Positions 35,463 to 45,944 of a DNA stretch of 64,000 nucleotides are shown one piece after another. The DNA is from Erwinia sp. SLM-02 (GTDB lineage Bacteria > Pseudomonadota > Gammaproteobacteria > Enterobacterales > Enterobacteriaceae): the NCBI RefSeq assembly GCF_037450285.1, contig NZ_JAQISN010000001.1, positions 2,418,001-2,482,000 of the forward strand. The letters run 5' to 3'. Both the position numbers and the translations under genes were made by a program. Every line of letters begins with the position of its first letter. The first letter of the stretch is position 1. The notes under the pieces were generated by a model that did no database searches, was not told where the DNA came from, and saw nothing but the letters and a program-made list of their open reading frames with translations.

Positions 35463-36412
35463 TGCAGTCCCTCCATCCCTGAAACCGGTAACGAACTGCC
35501 CGGCCACCGGCGCAGCAGCTGTTGCTGCATCAGCTGCAGGGTATCCAGCCCCGGCACGCTGTCCGGGGTTAGCCACTGTGCCAGCCGTGCCAGCTGCGTC
35601 AGCCCCAGGCTGGACTCCAGCGCGGAACCGATAACCGGGGTGAGTCCCAGCCGCTGAGCCGCTGCAACCTGCCGCTGCACCTTCTGGATACTGCCGGTCA
35701 GCGTAGGTTTGATCACCACCGCCCTTACCCCCTGCTGCGCGCTCAGTAACGTCGTATCCTCACGCAGGCTTTCATCCCAGGCGACAGCAATGCCGGTCTG
35801 TCGGGCAAAGGCCAGGCTCTCGGCCACCGTTCTGCATGGCTCTTCCAGGTAGGCGATTCGCCCGCGCAGCTCGGTGGTAACATAGCGGGCAAACTTCAAT
35901 GCCCGCTCCAGCGTCCAGCTGCGGTTTGCATCCAGCCGCAGTGTCAGATTCGGCAGCGCTTCCAGCAGCAGATTGACCTGCATCCCGTCACGCACCGCCT
36001 CATACAGCCCCACTTTCATCTTTGCCAGCGGGGCAGGCTGATTGCGTAAACGTTCAAACAGCGCATCCGGATCGCCGCTGCACAGCAGCGCGCTTCGCAG
36101 GTTCCCTTCAGCGGGCAGCCGCCCTTCCAGCTCGGCCAGGGCGCAGCTGATGCCGAACGCGACCGAAGGCAACGGACTTTCCGGCGGCTGTTCTCCGGCA
36201 CACCAGCGCGCCAGCCATCTCACCGCCTCATGCCGCGCGTGCTCGGGCGTTTCCACGCTAAACTGCGGCAGAGGCGCGATCTCTCCCCAGCCTTCACTGC
36301 TATCGTCGATCAGCTTAACCAGCATTCCCTCACGGGTTTTCAACCGCCTGTCGCGCAAAATGACGCCCGCATCCAGCGCAAGCTGATAGCTGAACAGCGT
36401 TGCGCTGCGCAT
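35444..36412 (-). CDS. menC: MenC: o-succinylbenzoate synthase
   Basis: 322-aa enolase-superfamily enzyme that dehydrates SHCHC to o-succinylbenzoate. Catalytic lysine in [10 protein letters not shown] (about residue 133), metal ligands in LRLDANRSW (Asp about 161) and YLEEPC (Glu about 190), and second lysine in [10 protein letters not shown] (about 235). Its start shares one base with the menB stop. Confidence 0.96.
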   Translation of the reverse strand: MRSATLFSYQLALDAGVILRDRRLKTREGMLVKLIDDSSEGWGEIAPLPQFSVETPEHARHEAVRWLARWCAGEQPPESPLPSVAFGISCALAELEGRLPAEGNLRSALLCSGDPDALFERLRNQPAPLAKMKVGLYEAVRDGMQVNLLLEALPNLTLRLDANRSWTLERALKFARYVTTELRGRIAYLEEPCRTVAESLAFARQTGIAVAWDESLREDTTLLSAQQGVRAVVIKPTLTGSIQKVQRQVAAAQRLGLTPVIGSALESSLGLTQLARLAQWLTPDSVPGLDTLQLMQQQLLRRWPGSSLPVSGMEGLQCLWQQ

Positions 36413-37269
36413 TATGGATTACGCCTGAATGATGAGAAATCGGGCTGGCGCTTCTGGTTAAAGGCGTTGCGCCCTTCCTGCCCCTCTTCGGTCATGTAAA
36501 ACAGCATCGTGGCGTTACCCGCCAGCTCCTGCAAACCGGCCTGCCCGTCGCAGTCGGCGTTCAGCGCCGCCTTGAGACAGCGCAGCGCCATCGGGCTGTT
36601 TTGCAACATCTCGCGGCACCAGCGCACCGTTTCCGGCTCAAGCTGCGCCAGCGGCACCACCGTGTTGACCAGCCCCATATCCAGCGCCTGCTGCGCGTTA
36701 TACATACGGCAGAGGAACCAGATTTCCCGCGCTTTCTTTTGGCCGACGATACGCGCCATATAGGCGGCACCCCAGCCGCCGTCGAAGGAGCCGACCTTCG
36801 GCCCGGTCTGACCAAACTGCGCGTTATCTGCCGCAATCGTTAAGTCACACATCATATGCAGCACATGTCCCCCGCCCACCGCATAGCCGGCCACCATCGC
36901 CACAACGGGCTTGGGACAGGTGCGGATCTGCCGCTGGAGGTCCAGCACGTTAAGATGATGTACCCCGGCATCGTCCTGATAGCCGCCGTAGTCGCCGCGA
37001 ATTTTCTGGTCGCCGCCGGAACAGAATGCCAGCTCGCCTTCGCCGGTCAGGATGATTACCCCGACCGCCGGATCGCGACGGGCGTCGTCCAGCGCCTGCT
37101 GGATTTCCGTCACCGTCAGCGGACGAAAGGCATTGCGCACCTGCGGACGGTTGATGGTGATCTTAGCAATGCCATCCGCCGTTTTGTGATAGCGAATATC
37201 GCTGAATTGAATGGGGACCGGCAGCCACTGTACCGGGGCGGTCAGCAGGGATTCATCGGGAGAAATCAT
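36412..37269 (-). CDS. menB: MenB: 1,4-dihydroxy-2-naphthoyl-CoA synthase
   Basis: 285-aa crotonase-fold enzyme, same length as E. coli MenB and nearly identical in the catalytic half. Key segments: [35 protein letters not shown], and [21 protein letters not shown]. Closes the second ring of the menaquinone head group from o-succinylbenzoyl-CoA. GGAG lies 6 bases before ATG 37269. Confidence 0.98.
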   Translation of the reverse strand: MISPDESLLTAPVQWLPVPIQFSDIRYHKTADGIAKITINRPQVRNAFRPLTVTEIQQALDDARRDPAVGVIILTGEGELAFCSGGDQKIRGDYGGYQDDAGVHHLNVLDLQRQIRTCPKPVVAMVAGYAVGGGHVLHMMCDLTIAADNAQFGQTGPKVGSFDGGWGAAYMARIVGQKKAREIWFLCRMYNAQQALDMGLVNTVVPLAQLEPETVRWCREMLQNSPMALRCLKAALNADCDGQAGLQELAGNATMLFYMTEEGQEGRNAFNQKRQPDFSSFRRNP

Positions 37270-37280
37270 CGGAGCTCCTA

Positions 37281-38048
37281 TTAAGAGTGATTCAGTACCA
37301 GCGAAAGCTGATGGGCGAATGCCATTGGGTTAGCGAGGTGCGTGTTATGCCCGGCATCGCGGATCACCAGCGGGTTCATTCCCGATCGCTGCGCCAGCTG
37401 TAAGAATTTGAGGTCCCATTCGCCACACAGGTAATGGACAGGGATCGTTTTTTGCCGCAGTTCCGCCAGCAGATCGGGCTGAACGGAAAGGGAGGTGGCT
37501 TCCAGCATGGCCGCCAGGCCTTCCGCGCGATTATTCAGACGACGGGCAATCACTTCCTGCCGCTGCGGGTTAGTCAGCTCGGCAAATACCGGTTGTTGAT
37601 ACCACTGGCTGAGGACCAGCGGCAGAGGCTGCTGACGGAAACGCTGCGCCCAGCCAAAATCGTGCTCGCGGCGCGTTTCACGCTCGCTTTGACGGCTCAG
37701 CCCAAAATGCCCGGCTTCGGCAAGCAGACCACACAGGCGGCCATCATCGTGGCGACAGGCATGATAAAAGGCCAGCCGCGCACCGAGCGAGTAGCCGACC
37801 AGCCAGTAGCGTTCGACTTCATGGTAGTTCAGCGTCGCGGTCAGGCGCTGCGACAGCTCATCAAAACCGCTAACGGTTTGCGCCTGAGAACCGCCGTGGC
37901 CCGGCAGATCGACGCTGAGCATCGGCCAGTGGCGGAAGTAGTGCTGCACCGACAGCCAGTCATCCGCGCTGCCGAGGAAACCATGCAGCCAGACCAGCAC
38001 CGGCCTGATGCTGTGATGATGTCCCTGCCAGCGCGCATGAAGAATCAC
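37281..38048 (-). CDS. menH: MenH: SHCHC synthase
   Basis: 255-aa alpha/beta hydrolase-fold lyase that removes pyruvate from [29 protein letters not shown] and nucleophile elbow GYSLGARLA (Ser about residue 88) are present, with the catalytic His in [10 protein letters not shown]. It starts at GTG 38048 overlapping the menD stop by four bases (GTGA), a normal coupled arrangement. Confidence 0.95.
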   Translation of the reverse strand: MILHARWQGHHHSIRPVLVWLHGFLGSADDWLSVQHYFRHWPMLSVDLPGHGGSQAQTVSGFDELSQRLTATLNYHEVERYWLVGYSLGARLAFYHACRHDDGRLCGLLAEAGHFGLSRQSERETRREHDFGWAQRFRQQPLPLVLSQWYQQPVFAELTNPQRQEVIARRLNNRAEGLAAMLEATSLSVQPDLLAELRQKTIPVHYLCGEWDLKFLQLAQRSGMNPLVIRDAGHNTHLANPMAFAHQLSLVLNHS

Positions 38049-39712
38049 AGCGTTATCACCTCTCGGAACAGGCTCGCCAGCGTCTGCGCACCGGCATCCC
38101 CCTCGCAGACCGCTTCAATCAGCGTGACGCCGCGGGAGAATCCTTCATCGACCGCGGCCGCCAGCGCCGGCCAGTTGTCAGCACGCCGGTACTGCAGGCC
38201 AAATGCCGCCGCCGCATGGCTGAAATCCACCGCTGGCGGCATGGCGAAGAAACGCTCCCGTTTATCGGGTGGGGTCGGCAGCATGGAGAAGATCTGCCCG
38301 CCCTGATTATTCACTACCAGCACCACGACCGGGGCGGAGGAGTGCTGCAGCAGCGCCAGACTGTTTAAATCATAGAGAGCGGAGAGGTCGCCGAGCAGCA
38401 GCATTAACGGCTGCCCGAGCCCGCGCTGAACGCCTGCGGCAGAGGCAATTAATCCATCGATGCCGCTGGCACCGCGGTTGCTATAAAGCGGGTATCCCGC
38501 AGGCAGTTGGGCCAGCGCATCCACCAGCCGGATAGCCAGGCTGTTGCCGAGAAACAGCACGCCTTTTTCCGCCAGCAGCTCAGGCAGCCGATGTGCCAGC
38601 TGCGCCTCCCCGAAGGCGGTCAGGTGCTGCGCCAGGTAACGGCGGGTTTTCTCTGCCAGTAACGCCAGCTGCGGGCACCAGGGCTGGCGCGGCATCGCCG
38701 GATGGCGGGTCAGCCACTCCCCCGCACGGGCTTCGACCCGAATGCCCTGATGAAAAGCGGGATCACGCTGTCCGGGTAGCGGATCGATTAACCACCATGT
38801 AGCTGACCGGCACTGCTGCTGGAACTGTAAAAGGTTACGCCCGGTCAGGCTGCTGCCGAACTGTATTACCAGCTGCGCATCATTCAGCGCCTTGCGGGCC
38901 TGAGGATGCCCGAGCCAGAGCGCGGAATGCGGTAGCGGCTGGCCGCTCTGCGACAGGACATCACCCAGCAGCGGCCAGCCAAGCTGCTCAGCCCACGCGG
39001 CAATCTGCTGCCCCTCAGCGGCACTGACTCTGCCAACGATCACAACGCCACGCTGCTGGCGGGCAAAAAACCAGTCCGGCATCAGCGGAACGCCTGGCGC
39101 AGCAGGATAGTGAAGCCAGGGGTCCTGGCCGTGCCACCACTCGCCCAGGTCATCAACCCACGAGCGGTAGTCGTCGTTATCTTCGCCGTAAAGCGGCTCG
39201 GCAAACGGACAGTTGATGTGCACCGCCCCGCTTTTCTGCCCTGCCAGCAGCGTATCCAGCGCCGACACCAGCCAGCGAGCCGGAATTTCCGGGGTGGGAC
39301 GAGGGAGGTTAAGGGCAGCGCTGACGTGGCTGGCGAAAATCCCCGGCTGCGCAATGGCCTGATTGGCCCCGCAGCCTGTCAGCTCTGTCGGGCGGTCGGC
39401 GGTTACGGCGACCAGCCTCTCACCCCCCTGCCGGGCTTCCACCAGGGCAGGATAGAGGTTGGCAACGGCGGTTCCCGAGGTCACCACGATGGCCACGCGC
39501 TGGCCGGTACTTTTTGCCAGCCCCAGCGCTAAAAAGCCGAGGCCGCGTTCGTCAAAATGGGTGTGGCAGACCAGCTTCTCACTGGCAGCGGCCGCCAGCG
39601 CCAGCGGGGCCGAGCGCGATCCGGGTGCAATACAGAGATGCCGGATACCGTGACGGGTAAGCGTTTCAACAAGAACGGTCGCCCAGCGGCGATTGAACGT
39701 TGCGTGCGACAT
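38045..39712 (-). CDS. menD: MenD: SEPHCHC synthase, thiamine-diphosphate dependent
   Basis: 555-aa ThDP enzyme that joins isochorismate and 2-oxoglutarate in the first committed step of menaquinone synthesis. Conserved FNRRWA start, APGSRSAPL, VTSGTAVANLYPALVEA with the cofactor Glu nearby, and the ThDP-binding GDLSALYDLNSL segment with NNQGGQIF. ATG 39712 has GGAG 5 bases upstream; GTG 39718 is a two-codon-longer alternative. In E. coli menF (isochorismate synthase) lies immediately upstream; here it is missing and elaB with its own terminator comes next. Confidence 0.96.
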   Translation of the reverse strand: MSHATFNRRWATVLVETLTRHGIRHLCIAPGSRSAPLALAAAASEKLVCHTHFDERGLGFLALGLAKSTGQRVAIVVTSGTAVANLYPALVEARQGGERLVAVTADRPTELTGCGANQAIAQPGIFASHVSAALNLPRPTPEIPARWLVSALDTLLAGQKSGAVHINCPFAEPLYGEDNDDYRSWVDDLGEWWHGQDPWLHYPAAPGVPLMPDWFFARQQRGVVIVGRVSAAEGQQIAAWAEQLGWPLLGDVLSQSGQPLPHSALWLGHPQARKALNDAQLVIQFGSSLTGRNLLQFQQQCRSATWWLIDPLPGQRDPAFHQGIRVEARAGEWLTRHPAMPRQPWCPQLALLAEKTRRYLAQHLTAFGEAQLAHRLPELLAEKGVLFLGNSLAIRLVDALAQLPAGYPLYSNRGASGIDGLIASAAGVQRGLGQPLMLLLGDLSALYDLNSLALLQHSSAPVVVLVVNNQGGQIFSMLPTPPDKRERFFAMPPAVDFSHAAAAFGLQYRRADNWPALAAAVDEGFSRGVTLIEAVCEGDAGAQTLASLFREVITL

Positions 39713-39840
39713 TGCCACTCCAGATCAACTTGACTGAAATCATTATAGGCAGGCAGTTTGGCGATCTTATTGATTTAAACCCGTATTACGCAGGTTTTAG
39801 TCAGAGTTATAGCGGGGGAATGGCGGCGGGAATCATTTGC

Positions 39841-39868
39841 AAAAAACCGGTGCCCGTGAGAGGGCACC
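39841..39868 (-). terminator. elaB intrinsic terminator
   Basis: GGTGCCC/GGGCACC 7-bp stem (loop 39856-39861) followed on the minus strand by GG and six T's. It separates elaB from the men genes, so menD must have a promoter within 39713-39840. Confidence 0.87.
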
Positions 39869-39880
39869 AGGGTGTTCGCC

Positions 39881-40192
39881 TTAGCGACGAGCCAGCAGCA
39901 GCCCGATCACCAGGCCCAGCGTAGCACCAACACCAATGCCCTGCCACGGCTTATCATGCACGTAGTCATCGGCGCGGGATACGGCCTGACGGGCACGATA
40001 GTAGTAGGTATCAGATGCATTGCTGATGCGCGATTTCACTTCATGCAGTGAATTCTCCGCTCTGGCTTTGAGTTCTACATATTTCTGGTCAGCCGGATCG
40101 CCCGATGACTTCAACACCTCTTCCAGCGTTTTAGTCAGTAAGGCCAGATCGTCATCCAGTCGAGTCTCATGCGGTTCAGTCTGTGTAGCCAT
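39881..40192 (-). CDS. elaB: ElaB: YqjD/ElaB-family membrane-anchored protein
   Basis: 103-aa small protein: an alpha-helical, charged N-terminal region (about 1-80) and one C-terminal membrane helix (GIGVGATLGLVIGLLLARR), with the glycine pattern of the DUF883 family. E. coli ElaB is an inner-membrane stress protein of stationary phase that can bind ribosomes (as YqjD does). ATG 40192 has GGAGG 6 bases upstream; ATG 40198 directly touches that site and is unlikely. Confidence 0.93.
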   Translation of the reverse strand: MATQTEPHETRLDDDLALLTKTLEEVLKSSGDPADQKYVELKARAENSLHEVKSRISNASDTYYYRARQAVSRADDYVHDKPWQGIGVGATLGLVIGLLLARR

Positions 40193-40273
40193 TATCATCC
40201 TCCGTGGGCGAATTACACATTGCTTGCTGAATAACTATAGACCCTATTTTTTGCCGTGCATGGCAAAAAGGGC

Positions 40274-40329
40274 CAGCATCCCTCCACAGCCCCCGTGTCG
40301 GGCGCGGGGGATTGTTGGTAAAGATGCTG
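40274..40329. repeat. Nested inverted repeat between elaB and opgD
   Basis: Outer arms CAGCATC (40274-40280) and GATGCTG (40323-40329) enclose a GC-rich inner hairpin CCCCGTG/CGCGGGG (40291-40309, loop TCGGG). A separate 15-bp palindrome ATTTATC-T-GATAAAT follows at 40381-40395. Both lie in the 338-base gap between divergent genes and may be an RNA structure and an operator. Confidence 0.5.
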
Positions 40330-40530
40330 TTTATTGCACCTTCCACGCCTGTCTGCCGTGGAAATCACTGCGGTTTTTGGATTTATCTGATAAATTTTGC
40401 GTGAACTGAATTACTCACCAGGCAAGCTGTCGTAACTCCCTGTAGTCGGGCCAAATCCGGCGACGCGAATGCGTGTAGTACGCGCGACAGTCAACACAAG
40501 CTCCGTTCAGCAAAGGATATGATTTCTGGC

Positions 40531-42189
40531 ATGAATCGAAGAATGTTTATGAAAGCGTCAATGGCATTCGCCACCTTAAGTGGAATGTCTGGTATCTCCA
40601 CCCTGTTCTCTCAGGCCGCCTGGGCAGACAGCGAGATTGCCGACGGCACCGCCGTGCGATTTGATTTTGACGTGCTCAAAAAATTAGCCGCCGATCTGGC
40701 GAAAAAACCCTACGGTGGCGCGCCGGCACCGCTGCCGGAAACCCTGGCCACCTTAACGCCGCAGGCCTATAACGAAATCCAGTACGACGCCAACCACTCG
40801 CTGTGGAACGGCATCGATAACCGTCAGCTTGACGTTCAGTTCTTCCACGTGGGGATGGGATTCAAACGCCGTATCCGCATGTTCTCCGTGGACAGCGGCA
40901 GCCGCGAAGCGCGTGAGATCCATTTCCGCCCCGAGCTGTTCAACTACAATAATGCACACGTAGATACCGCCCAGCTGGAAGGCAAAACCGATCTCGGCTT
41001 CGCCGGGTTCCGCGCCTTTAAAAAACCCGAGCTGGCACGCCGTGATATCGTCTCGTTCCTGGGGGCCAGCTACTTCCGTGCGGTCGATGAAACCTATCAG
41101 TACGGGCTTTCCGCACGCGGCGTGGCGATTGATACCTTCAGCAACGGTAAAGAAGAGTTCCCTGACTTCACCGCCTTCTGGTTTGAAACGCCAAAAGCCG
41201 ATGACACCACCTTCACCGTCTACACCCTGCTGGATGGTGCAAGCTGCACCGGCGCATTTAAGTTCGTCATCCACTGCGAGGAAAAGCGCGTGGTGATGGA
41301 GGTGGAAAACCACATCTATGCGCGTAAGGATATCTGGCAGTTGGGTATTGCACCGATGACCACCATGTTCAGCTGTGGCAACAACGAGCGCCGCATGTGC
41401 GACACCATCCATCCGCAGATCCACGACTCCGATCGTCTGGCCATGTGGACCGGCACCGGTGAGTGGATCTGCCGCCCGCTGAACAACCCGCAGCGCCTGA
41501 CCTTCAACGCCTACCAGGATGAAAACCCGCGCGGCTTCGGTATGCTGCAGCTCAATCACGATTTCCAGGACTATCAGGACGTGATCGGCTGGTACAACAA
41601 GCGCCCGAGCCTGTGGGTGGAACCGGTCGGTAAATGGGGCAAAGGGGCGGTGAATCTGATGGAGATCCCGACCACCGGCGAGACGCTGGATAATATCGTC
41701 TGCTTCTGGCAGCCGGCCGATCCGATCAAGGCCGGCAGCGAGCACAGCTTCCAGTACAAGCTTTACTGGAGCGGCCTGCCGCCGGTCCGTAGCGGCCTGG
41801 CGAGAGTGAATGCGACCCGTACCGGTATGGGCGGTTTCCCTGAAGGCTGGGCGCCGGGCGAGCACTATCCGGACGTCTGGTCGCGTCGTTTTGCCGTGGA
41901 CTTTGTCGGTGGCGATCTGAAAGCCGCCGCGCCGAAGGGCATTGAACCGGTGATCGAAGTCACCTCCGGCACGATCAAGCAGGTCGAGATCCTCTTCGTA
42001 GAACCGATCAACGGCTATCGTATTTTGTTTGACTGGTATCCGAACAGCGACTCTACCGCGCCGGTGAATATGCGTATGTTCCTGCGTACCAAAGATGACA
42101 CGCTGAGTGAAACCTGGCTGTATCAGTACTTCCCGCCGCCGCCGGATAAGCGTAAATACGTTGATGACCGGATTATGACCGCCGGCTAA
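40531..42189 (+). CDS. opgD: OpgD (MdoD): periplasmic glucan biosynthesis protein
   Basis: 552-aa exported protein of the OpgG/OpgD family that shapes osmoregulated periplasmic glucans. N-terminus [18 protein letters not shown] carries a twin-arginine-type signal (RR-M-F-M-K) and an Ala-x-Ala cleavage site near residue 32, as in E. coli OpgD. The conserved blocks [28 protein letters not shown] and [20 protein letters not shown] are intact. Start at ATG 40531 gives the E. coli length (551); ATG 40519 is only one base from its AAAGGA and is less likely. Lies between elaB and elaA, unlike E. coli. Confidence 0.95.
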   Translation: MNRRMFMKASMAFATLSGMSGISTLFSQAAWADSEIADGTAVRFDFDVLKKLAADLAKKPYGGAPAPLPETLATLTPQAYNEIQYDANHSLWNGIDNRQLDVQFFHVGMGFKRRIRMFSVDSGSREAREIHFRPELFNYNNAHVDTAQLEGKTDLGFAGFRAFKKPELARRDIVSFLGASYFRAVDETYQYGLSARGVAIDTFSNGKEEFPDFTAFWFETPKADDTTFTVYTLLDGASCTGAFKFVIHCEEKRVVMEVENHIYARKDIWQLGIAPMTTMFSCGNNERRMCDTIHPQIHDSDRLAMWTGTGEWICRPLNNPQRLTFNAYQDENPRGFGMLQLNHDFQDYQDVIGWYNKRPSLWVEPVGKWGKGAVNLMEIPTTGETLDNIVCFWQPADPIKAGSEHSFQYKLYWSGLPPVRSGLARVNATRTGMGGFPEGWAPGEHYPDVWSRRFAVDFVGGDLKAAAPKGIEPVIEVTSGTIKQVEILFVEPINGYRILFDWYPNSDSTAPVNMRMFLRTKDDTLSETWLYQYFPPPPDKRKYVDDRIMTAG

Positions 42190-42226
42190 CATCGCTATCG
42201 CTTCCCAGCAAGCCGGGGAATGCTAC

Positions 42227-42254
42227 AAGGCGGCCTTTCATGGGCCGCCTTTTT
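42227..42254 (+). terminator. opgD intrinsic terminator
   Basis: Perfect 9-bp stem AAGGCGGCC/GGCCGCCTT (loop 42236-42242) continuing into a T run, 37 bases past the opgD stop. Confidence 0.9.
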
Positions 42255-42368
42255 ATGAAATCCGTGGTAAATTTTCTCTGGGAACGCTTCTTCCTGCGCG
42301 GCTAAAGTTCATCGCTAATCCTGGGCTCAAGCCAGCCCACAGATCCCTGCTTATTCTGCTGAACCTGA

Positions 42369-42824
42369 TTAACCTGCCCGTAGCATATCGACATGCGGAA
42401 TATCATCTTCAAGATATTCATCGCTGACCGCCACAAAACCCAGACGTGCATAAAATCGCTGCAGATGTGCCTGCGCTGACAGAAAAAGCGCCCGCTGCGG
42501 CCAGTGGCGTTCGCTGCTGTCGATCGCCTGCTCCATTAACCGGCTGCCCAGGTTCAGGCCTCGCGCCTCCCCGGAAATGATTACCCGCCCGATCTTTACC
42601 GGCTGGTCGGCCTCCTGCGGCACCAGAATGCGTGCGTAGGCCACCAGGCGATCGTCAAGAAGCCCGAGAAGATGGCGATTGTCCCCGGTCAGATCGCTGC
42701 CGTCGATATCCAGATACGGGCACTGCTGTTCAACAATAAAGACCGCGTTACGCAGCGCCAGCAGCTGGTAAAGCTGGCCGGTAGTGAGTTCACTGTGGTG
42801 TAAATCATGCCAGTTCAGATCCAT
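42369..42824 (-). CDS. elaA: ElaA: GNAT-family acetyltransferase
   Basis: 151-aa ElaA-like GNAT protein. Starts MDLNWHDLHHSELTTGQLY, with LRNAVFIVEQQCPYLDIDGSD typical of ElaA, acetyl-CoA loop near GEARGLNLGSRLM (about 90), and LQRFYARLGFVAVSDEYLEDDIPHVDM at the C-terminal side. Substrate unknown. AGGA lies 5-6 bases before ATG 42824. Just downstream of the nuo terminator, so separately expressed. Confidence 0.94.
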   Translation of the reverse strand: MDLNWHDLHHSELTTGQLYQLLALRNAVFIVEQQCPYLDIDGSDLTGDNRHLLGLLDDRLVAYARILVPQEADQPVKIGRVIISGEARGLNLGSRLMEQAIDSSERHWPQRALFLSAQAHLQRFYARLGFVAVSDEYLEDDIPHVDMLRAG

Positions 42825-42840
42825 ATAATTCCTCTGAGCA

Positions 42841-42868
42841 AAAAAAATCGGGCCACAAGGGCCCGATT
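42841..42868 (-). terminator. nuo operon terminator
   Basis: Perfect 9-bp stem AATCGGGCC/GGCCCGATT (loop ACAAG) followed on the minus strand by seven T's, 20 bases past the nuoN stop. Confidence 0.92.
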
Positions 42869-42888
42869 ATTACCTGGATCGCCGTAAG

Positions 42889-44346
42889 TTACATTAACGG
42901 CTGTGCCAGATTGACCAGCGAAATCAGCGGCTGAGGATAGATACCCAGCAGCAGCACCAGAATCGCAGAGATCAGCACCACGATACCGCCAGCGGTAAAC
43001 GCCCAGTTAGACGGCGCATCGCGCATCGCCATTTCCGGCGGGGTCAGATACAGACTAACGGTAACGCGCAGGTAGTAGTACAGGCCGATGGCACTACCGA
43101 GCACCACCGCACCGGTCAGCCACCACAGGTCGGCGCTCACGCCCACTGCCAGCACGTAGAATTTACCGATAAAGCCCAGCGTCATCGGAATACCCGCCAG
43201 CGACAGCATCACCACCGTCATCACCGCAGACAGCACCGGACGATGCCAGAACAGTCCACGGTATGAGTAAAGTGAATCCGCATCCGGGCCGCTGTAAGGG
43301 CTGGACATCATGCTGACTACGCCGAAAGCGCCCAGGCTGCTGAACAGATAACCGGCCAGATACACTCCAACTACTTCCAGCGACAGCTGATGGGTCTGAA
43401 TGGCGACCAGCGCCACCAGCAAATAACCCATATGTGCAATCGAGGAGTAGCCCAGCATACGCTTGATGTTGCTCTGCGAAATCGCCATCAGGTTACCGAA
43501 CAGCATCGAGGCCACGGCAATAATGCCCAGGACCGTGCGCACGCCCTCGCTGTCGGTCATCGGCGCATACATAAACAAACGCATCAGCACGGCGAAGATA
43601 GCGATTTTACTGGCGGTAGCAAGGAACGTGGTTACCGGCGCAGGTGCGCCCTGGTAAACGTCCGGCGTCCACAGGTGGAACGGGACCAGCGACAGCTTGA
43701 AGCCAAAGCCCACGATCATCAGGCCAAGACCGGCCAGCAGCAGAGGCTGGTGGATCAAACCGTCAGTCAGGCTCTTGCCCAGTGCCACAAAACCAAGGTT
43801 ACCGGAATCTGCATACACCAGCGCCATACCGAACAGCAGGAATGACGAGGCTGCTGCAGAGAGGATGGTGTACTTGATAGCGGCTTCCAGTGAGCGCTTC
43901 TGCTGGAAGGCGTAGCCTACCAGGCCAAACAGCGGCAGGGAGATCAGCTCAATACCAATAAACAGCGACGCCAGGTGATTGGCACTGGCCAGCACGATGC
44001 CACCCAGTGCCGCGATCAGCACCAGCAGATAGAACTCTTCGCGGTTATCCGGGTAGGTAGCCAGCCACGGATAGGCAAAGGTGCAGGTCGCGAGGCTGGC
44101 CAGGATCACCAGACCGGTATAGAGAATGGAATAGCCATCCACGCGCAGCAGCGGAGTGACGTCCATTGGCCCTGCCTGGCCGACGAAGTAAAGAGAAAAC
44201 AGCGCCAGGTTCAGGCCAATTACCGCCAGTGTTGCATTGACGAAATGGTTGCGTCGCCACGCAATGGACAGCATCACAACTACCACCGTCAATCCGACGA
44301 TCAGCAGCGGCAGAAGTGCGATCAGTTGTTGAGGAGTTATTGTCAT
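42889..44346 (-). CDS. nuoN: NuoN: NADH dehydrogenase I membrane subunit N
   Basis: 485-aa antiporter-like proton-pumping subunit, 14 hydrophobic helices. Key helix Lys/Glu residues lie in the segments TKSASSFLLF-type (here [21 protein letters not shown]) and [20 protein letters not shown]. Last gene of the nuo operon, same length as E. coli NuoN. It is the antiporter-like subunit nearest NuoK in the membrane arm. Confidence 0.97.
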   Translation of the reverse strand: MTITPQQLIALLPLLIVGLTVVVVMLSIAWRRNHFVNATLAVIGLNLALFSLYFVGQAGPMDVTPLLRVDGYSILYTGLVILASLATCTFAYPWLATYPDNREEFYLLVLIAALGGIVLASANHLASLFIGIELISLPLFGLVGYAFQQKRSLEAAIKYTILSAAASSFLLFGMALVYADSGNLGFVALGKSLTDGLIHQPLLLAGLGLMIVGFGFKLSLVPFHLWTPDVYQGAPAPVTTFLATASKIAIFAVLMRLFMYAPMTDSEGVRTVLGIIAVASMLFGNLMAISQSNIKRMLGYSSIAHMGYLLVALVAIQTHQLSLEVVGVYLAGYLFSSLGAFGVVSMMSSPYSGPDADSLYSYRGLFWHRPVLSAVMTVVMLSLAGIPMTLGFIGKFYVLAVGVSADLWWLTGAVVLGSAIGLYYYLRVTVSLYLTPPEMAMRDAPSNWAFTAGGIVVLISAILVLLLGIYPQPLISLVNLAQPLM

Positions 44347-44352
44347 GGCGAA

Positions 44353-45873
44353 TTACGGCCTTGTAGTTGAAATTGAAGCGGTAAACCACTGCTGGATGTT
44401 ACTCATCGCAGCGTGGGAGGTATCCAGAATCGGCTGCGGATAAACGCCCAGCAGCACCAGCAGGACAACCAGCACCATGATCATCAGGAACTCACGCGCT
44501 GACATGCCGCGCAGTGGCGTATCTGACTTCGGCGCGCCGTAGTAAGCACGCTGCATCATGATCAGTGAGTAAACCGACGCAAACACCAGTCCAAATGTGG
44601 CAATCAGAATGATCGTTGGCACGCTCTGGAAGCTGCCGGTCAGGATCATAAATTCACCGACGAAGTTACCGGTACCCGGCATACCCAGGTTCGCCACCGC
44701 AAAGAACAGCGACAGGCCCGGCAGCCATTTGATCCGCGACCACAGGCCGCCCATCTGGCGCATATCTCGCGTATGCAGACGCTCATAAAGCTGACCACAC
44801 AGAATAAACAGCGCCGCTGCAGACAGGCCGTGTGCAATCATCTGGATCACCGCGCCCTGGTAAGCCAGCTGGCTGCCGGTGTAGATGGCAATCAGGACAA
44901 AGCCCATATGCGAGATCGAGGTGTAAGCAATCAGACGTTTGATATCGTACTGAGAGAACGCCATCCATGCGCCATAGAAGATACCGATAATCCCCAGCCA
45001 CATGGCAATTGGCGCAAACTCTGCGGACGCATTCGGGAACAGCGGCAGGGCAAAGCGCAGCAGACCGTAGGCCGCGGTTTTCAGCAGAATACCCGCCAGG
45101 TCAACGGAACCCGCAGTCGGTGCCTGACTGTGCGCGTCCGGCAGCCAGCCGTGCAGCGGTACCACCGGCATTTTTACCGCGAAGGCGATAAAGAAGCCAA
45201 GCATCAGGACATATTCAACCGTATGCGACATTGGCGTTTTCAGCAGATCTTCGTAGTTGAAGGTCCACACGCCGGTGGCGTTGTAGTGAACAAATACCAG
45301 CGCCAGAATGGCGATCAGCATGATCAGACCGCTTGCCTGGGTATAAATGAAGAACTTGGTTGCTGCGGTGATACGCGTCTTCCCGTCGGAGGCTTTATGG
45401 CCCCAGAGCGCGATCAGGAAGTACATCGGCACCAGCATCATTTCCCAGAAGAAGAAGAACAGGAACAGGTCTACGGCAAGGAACACGCCGATAACGCCAC
45501 CCAGGATCCACAGCAGATTCAGGTGGAAGAAGCCCTGCCACTTCTCGATTTCATTCCATGAACAGAGAATGGCCATCAGACCGAGCAGACCGGTCAGCAC
45601 CACCATCAGCAGCGACAGACCGTCCAGCGCCAGGTGGAAGTTGATACCAAAGCGCGGTATCCACGGCACGTTAAATTCAGATTGCCACTGCGGCAGCCCG
45701 GAAGCCTGGGTCAGTGAGTAACCACCCTGCAGCCACAGCTGCAGTGACAGCACCAGCGTCAGCCCCATCGCGATCAATGCAATCCAGCGCGGCACTTTGG
45801 GACCAAAGCGTTCGAGCTGCCAGCACAACAGACCACCGACGAAGGGGAGGAGTATAAGCCAAGGTAATAACAT
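44353..45873 (-). CDS. nuoM: NuoM: NADH dehydrogenase I membrane subunit M
   Basis: 506-aa antiporter-like subunit. Conserved ion-path segments FFFWEMMLVPMYFLIALWG (helix 5 Glu) and VKMPVVPLHGWLPDAHSQAPTAGSV (helix 7-8) are intact. Six bases separate it from nuoN. Sits between NuoL and NuoN in the membrane arm and pumps protons. Confidence 0.97.
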   Translation of the reverse strand: MLLPWLILLPFVGGLLCWQLERFGPKVPRWIALIAMGLTLVLSLQLWLQGGYSLTQASGLPQWQSEFNVPWIPRFGINFHLALDGLSLLMVVLTGLLGLMAILCSWNEIEKWQGFFHLNLLWILGGVIGVFLAVDLFLFFFFWEMMLVPMYFLIALWGHKASDGKTRITAATKFFIYTQASGLIMLIAILALVFVHYNATGVWTFNYEDLLKTPMSHTVEYVLMLGFFIAFAVKMPVVPLHGWLPDAHSQAPTAGSVDLAGILLKTAAYGLLRFALPLFPNASAEFAPIAMWLGIIGIFYGAWMAFSQYDIKRLIAYTSISHMGFVLIAIYTGSQLAYQGAVIQMIAHGLSAAALFILCGQLYERLHTRDMRQMGGLWSRIKWLPGLSLFFAVANLGMPGTGNFVGEFMILTGSFQSVPTIILIATFGLVFASVYSLIMMQRAYYGAPKSDTPLRGMSAREFLMIMVLVVLLVLLGVYPQPILDTSHAAMSNIQQWFTASISTTRP

Positions 45874-45944
45874 GGCGGTTTGTTCCCTTTATTTCGAATT
45901 TTTCTACTGGGGTGAAGCCCGGCTTCACCCCAACTCACTAACCT

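Noticed and set aside
40753..42192. 479-codon open frame antisense to opgD
   Set aside because: Opposite-strand shadow in a high-GC gene; opgD aligns over its full length with the E. coli protein.
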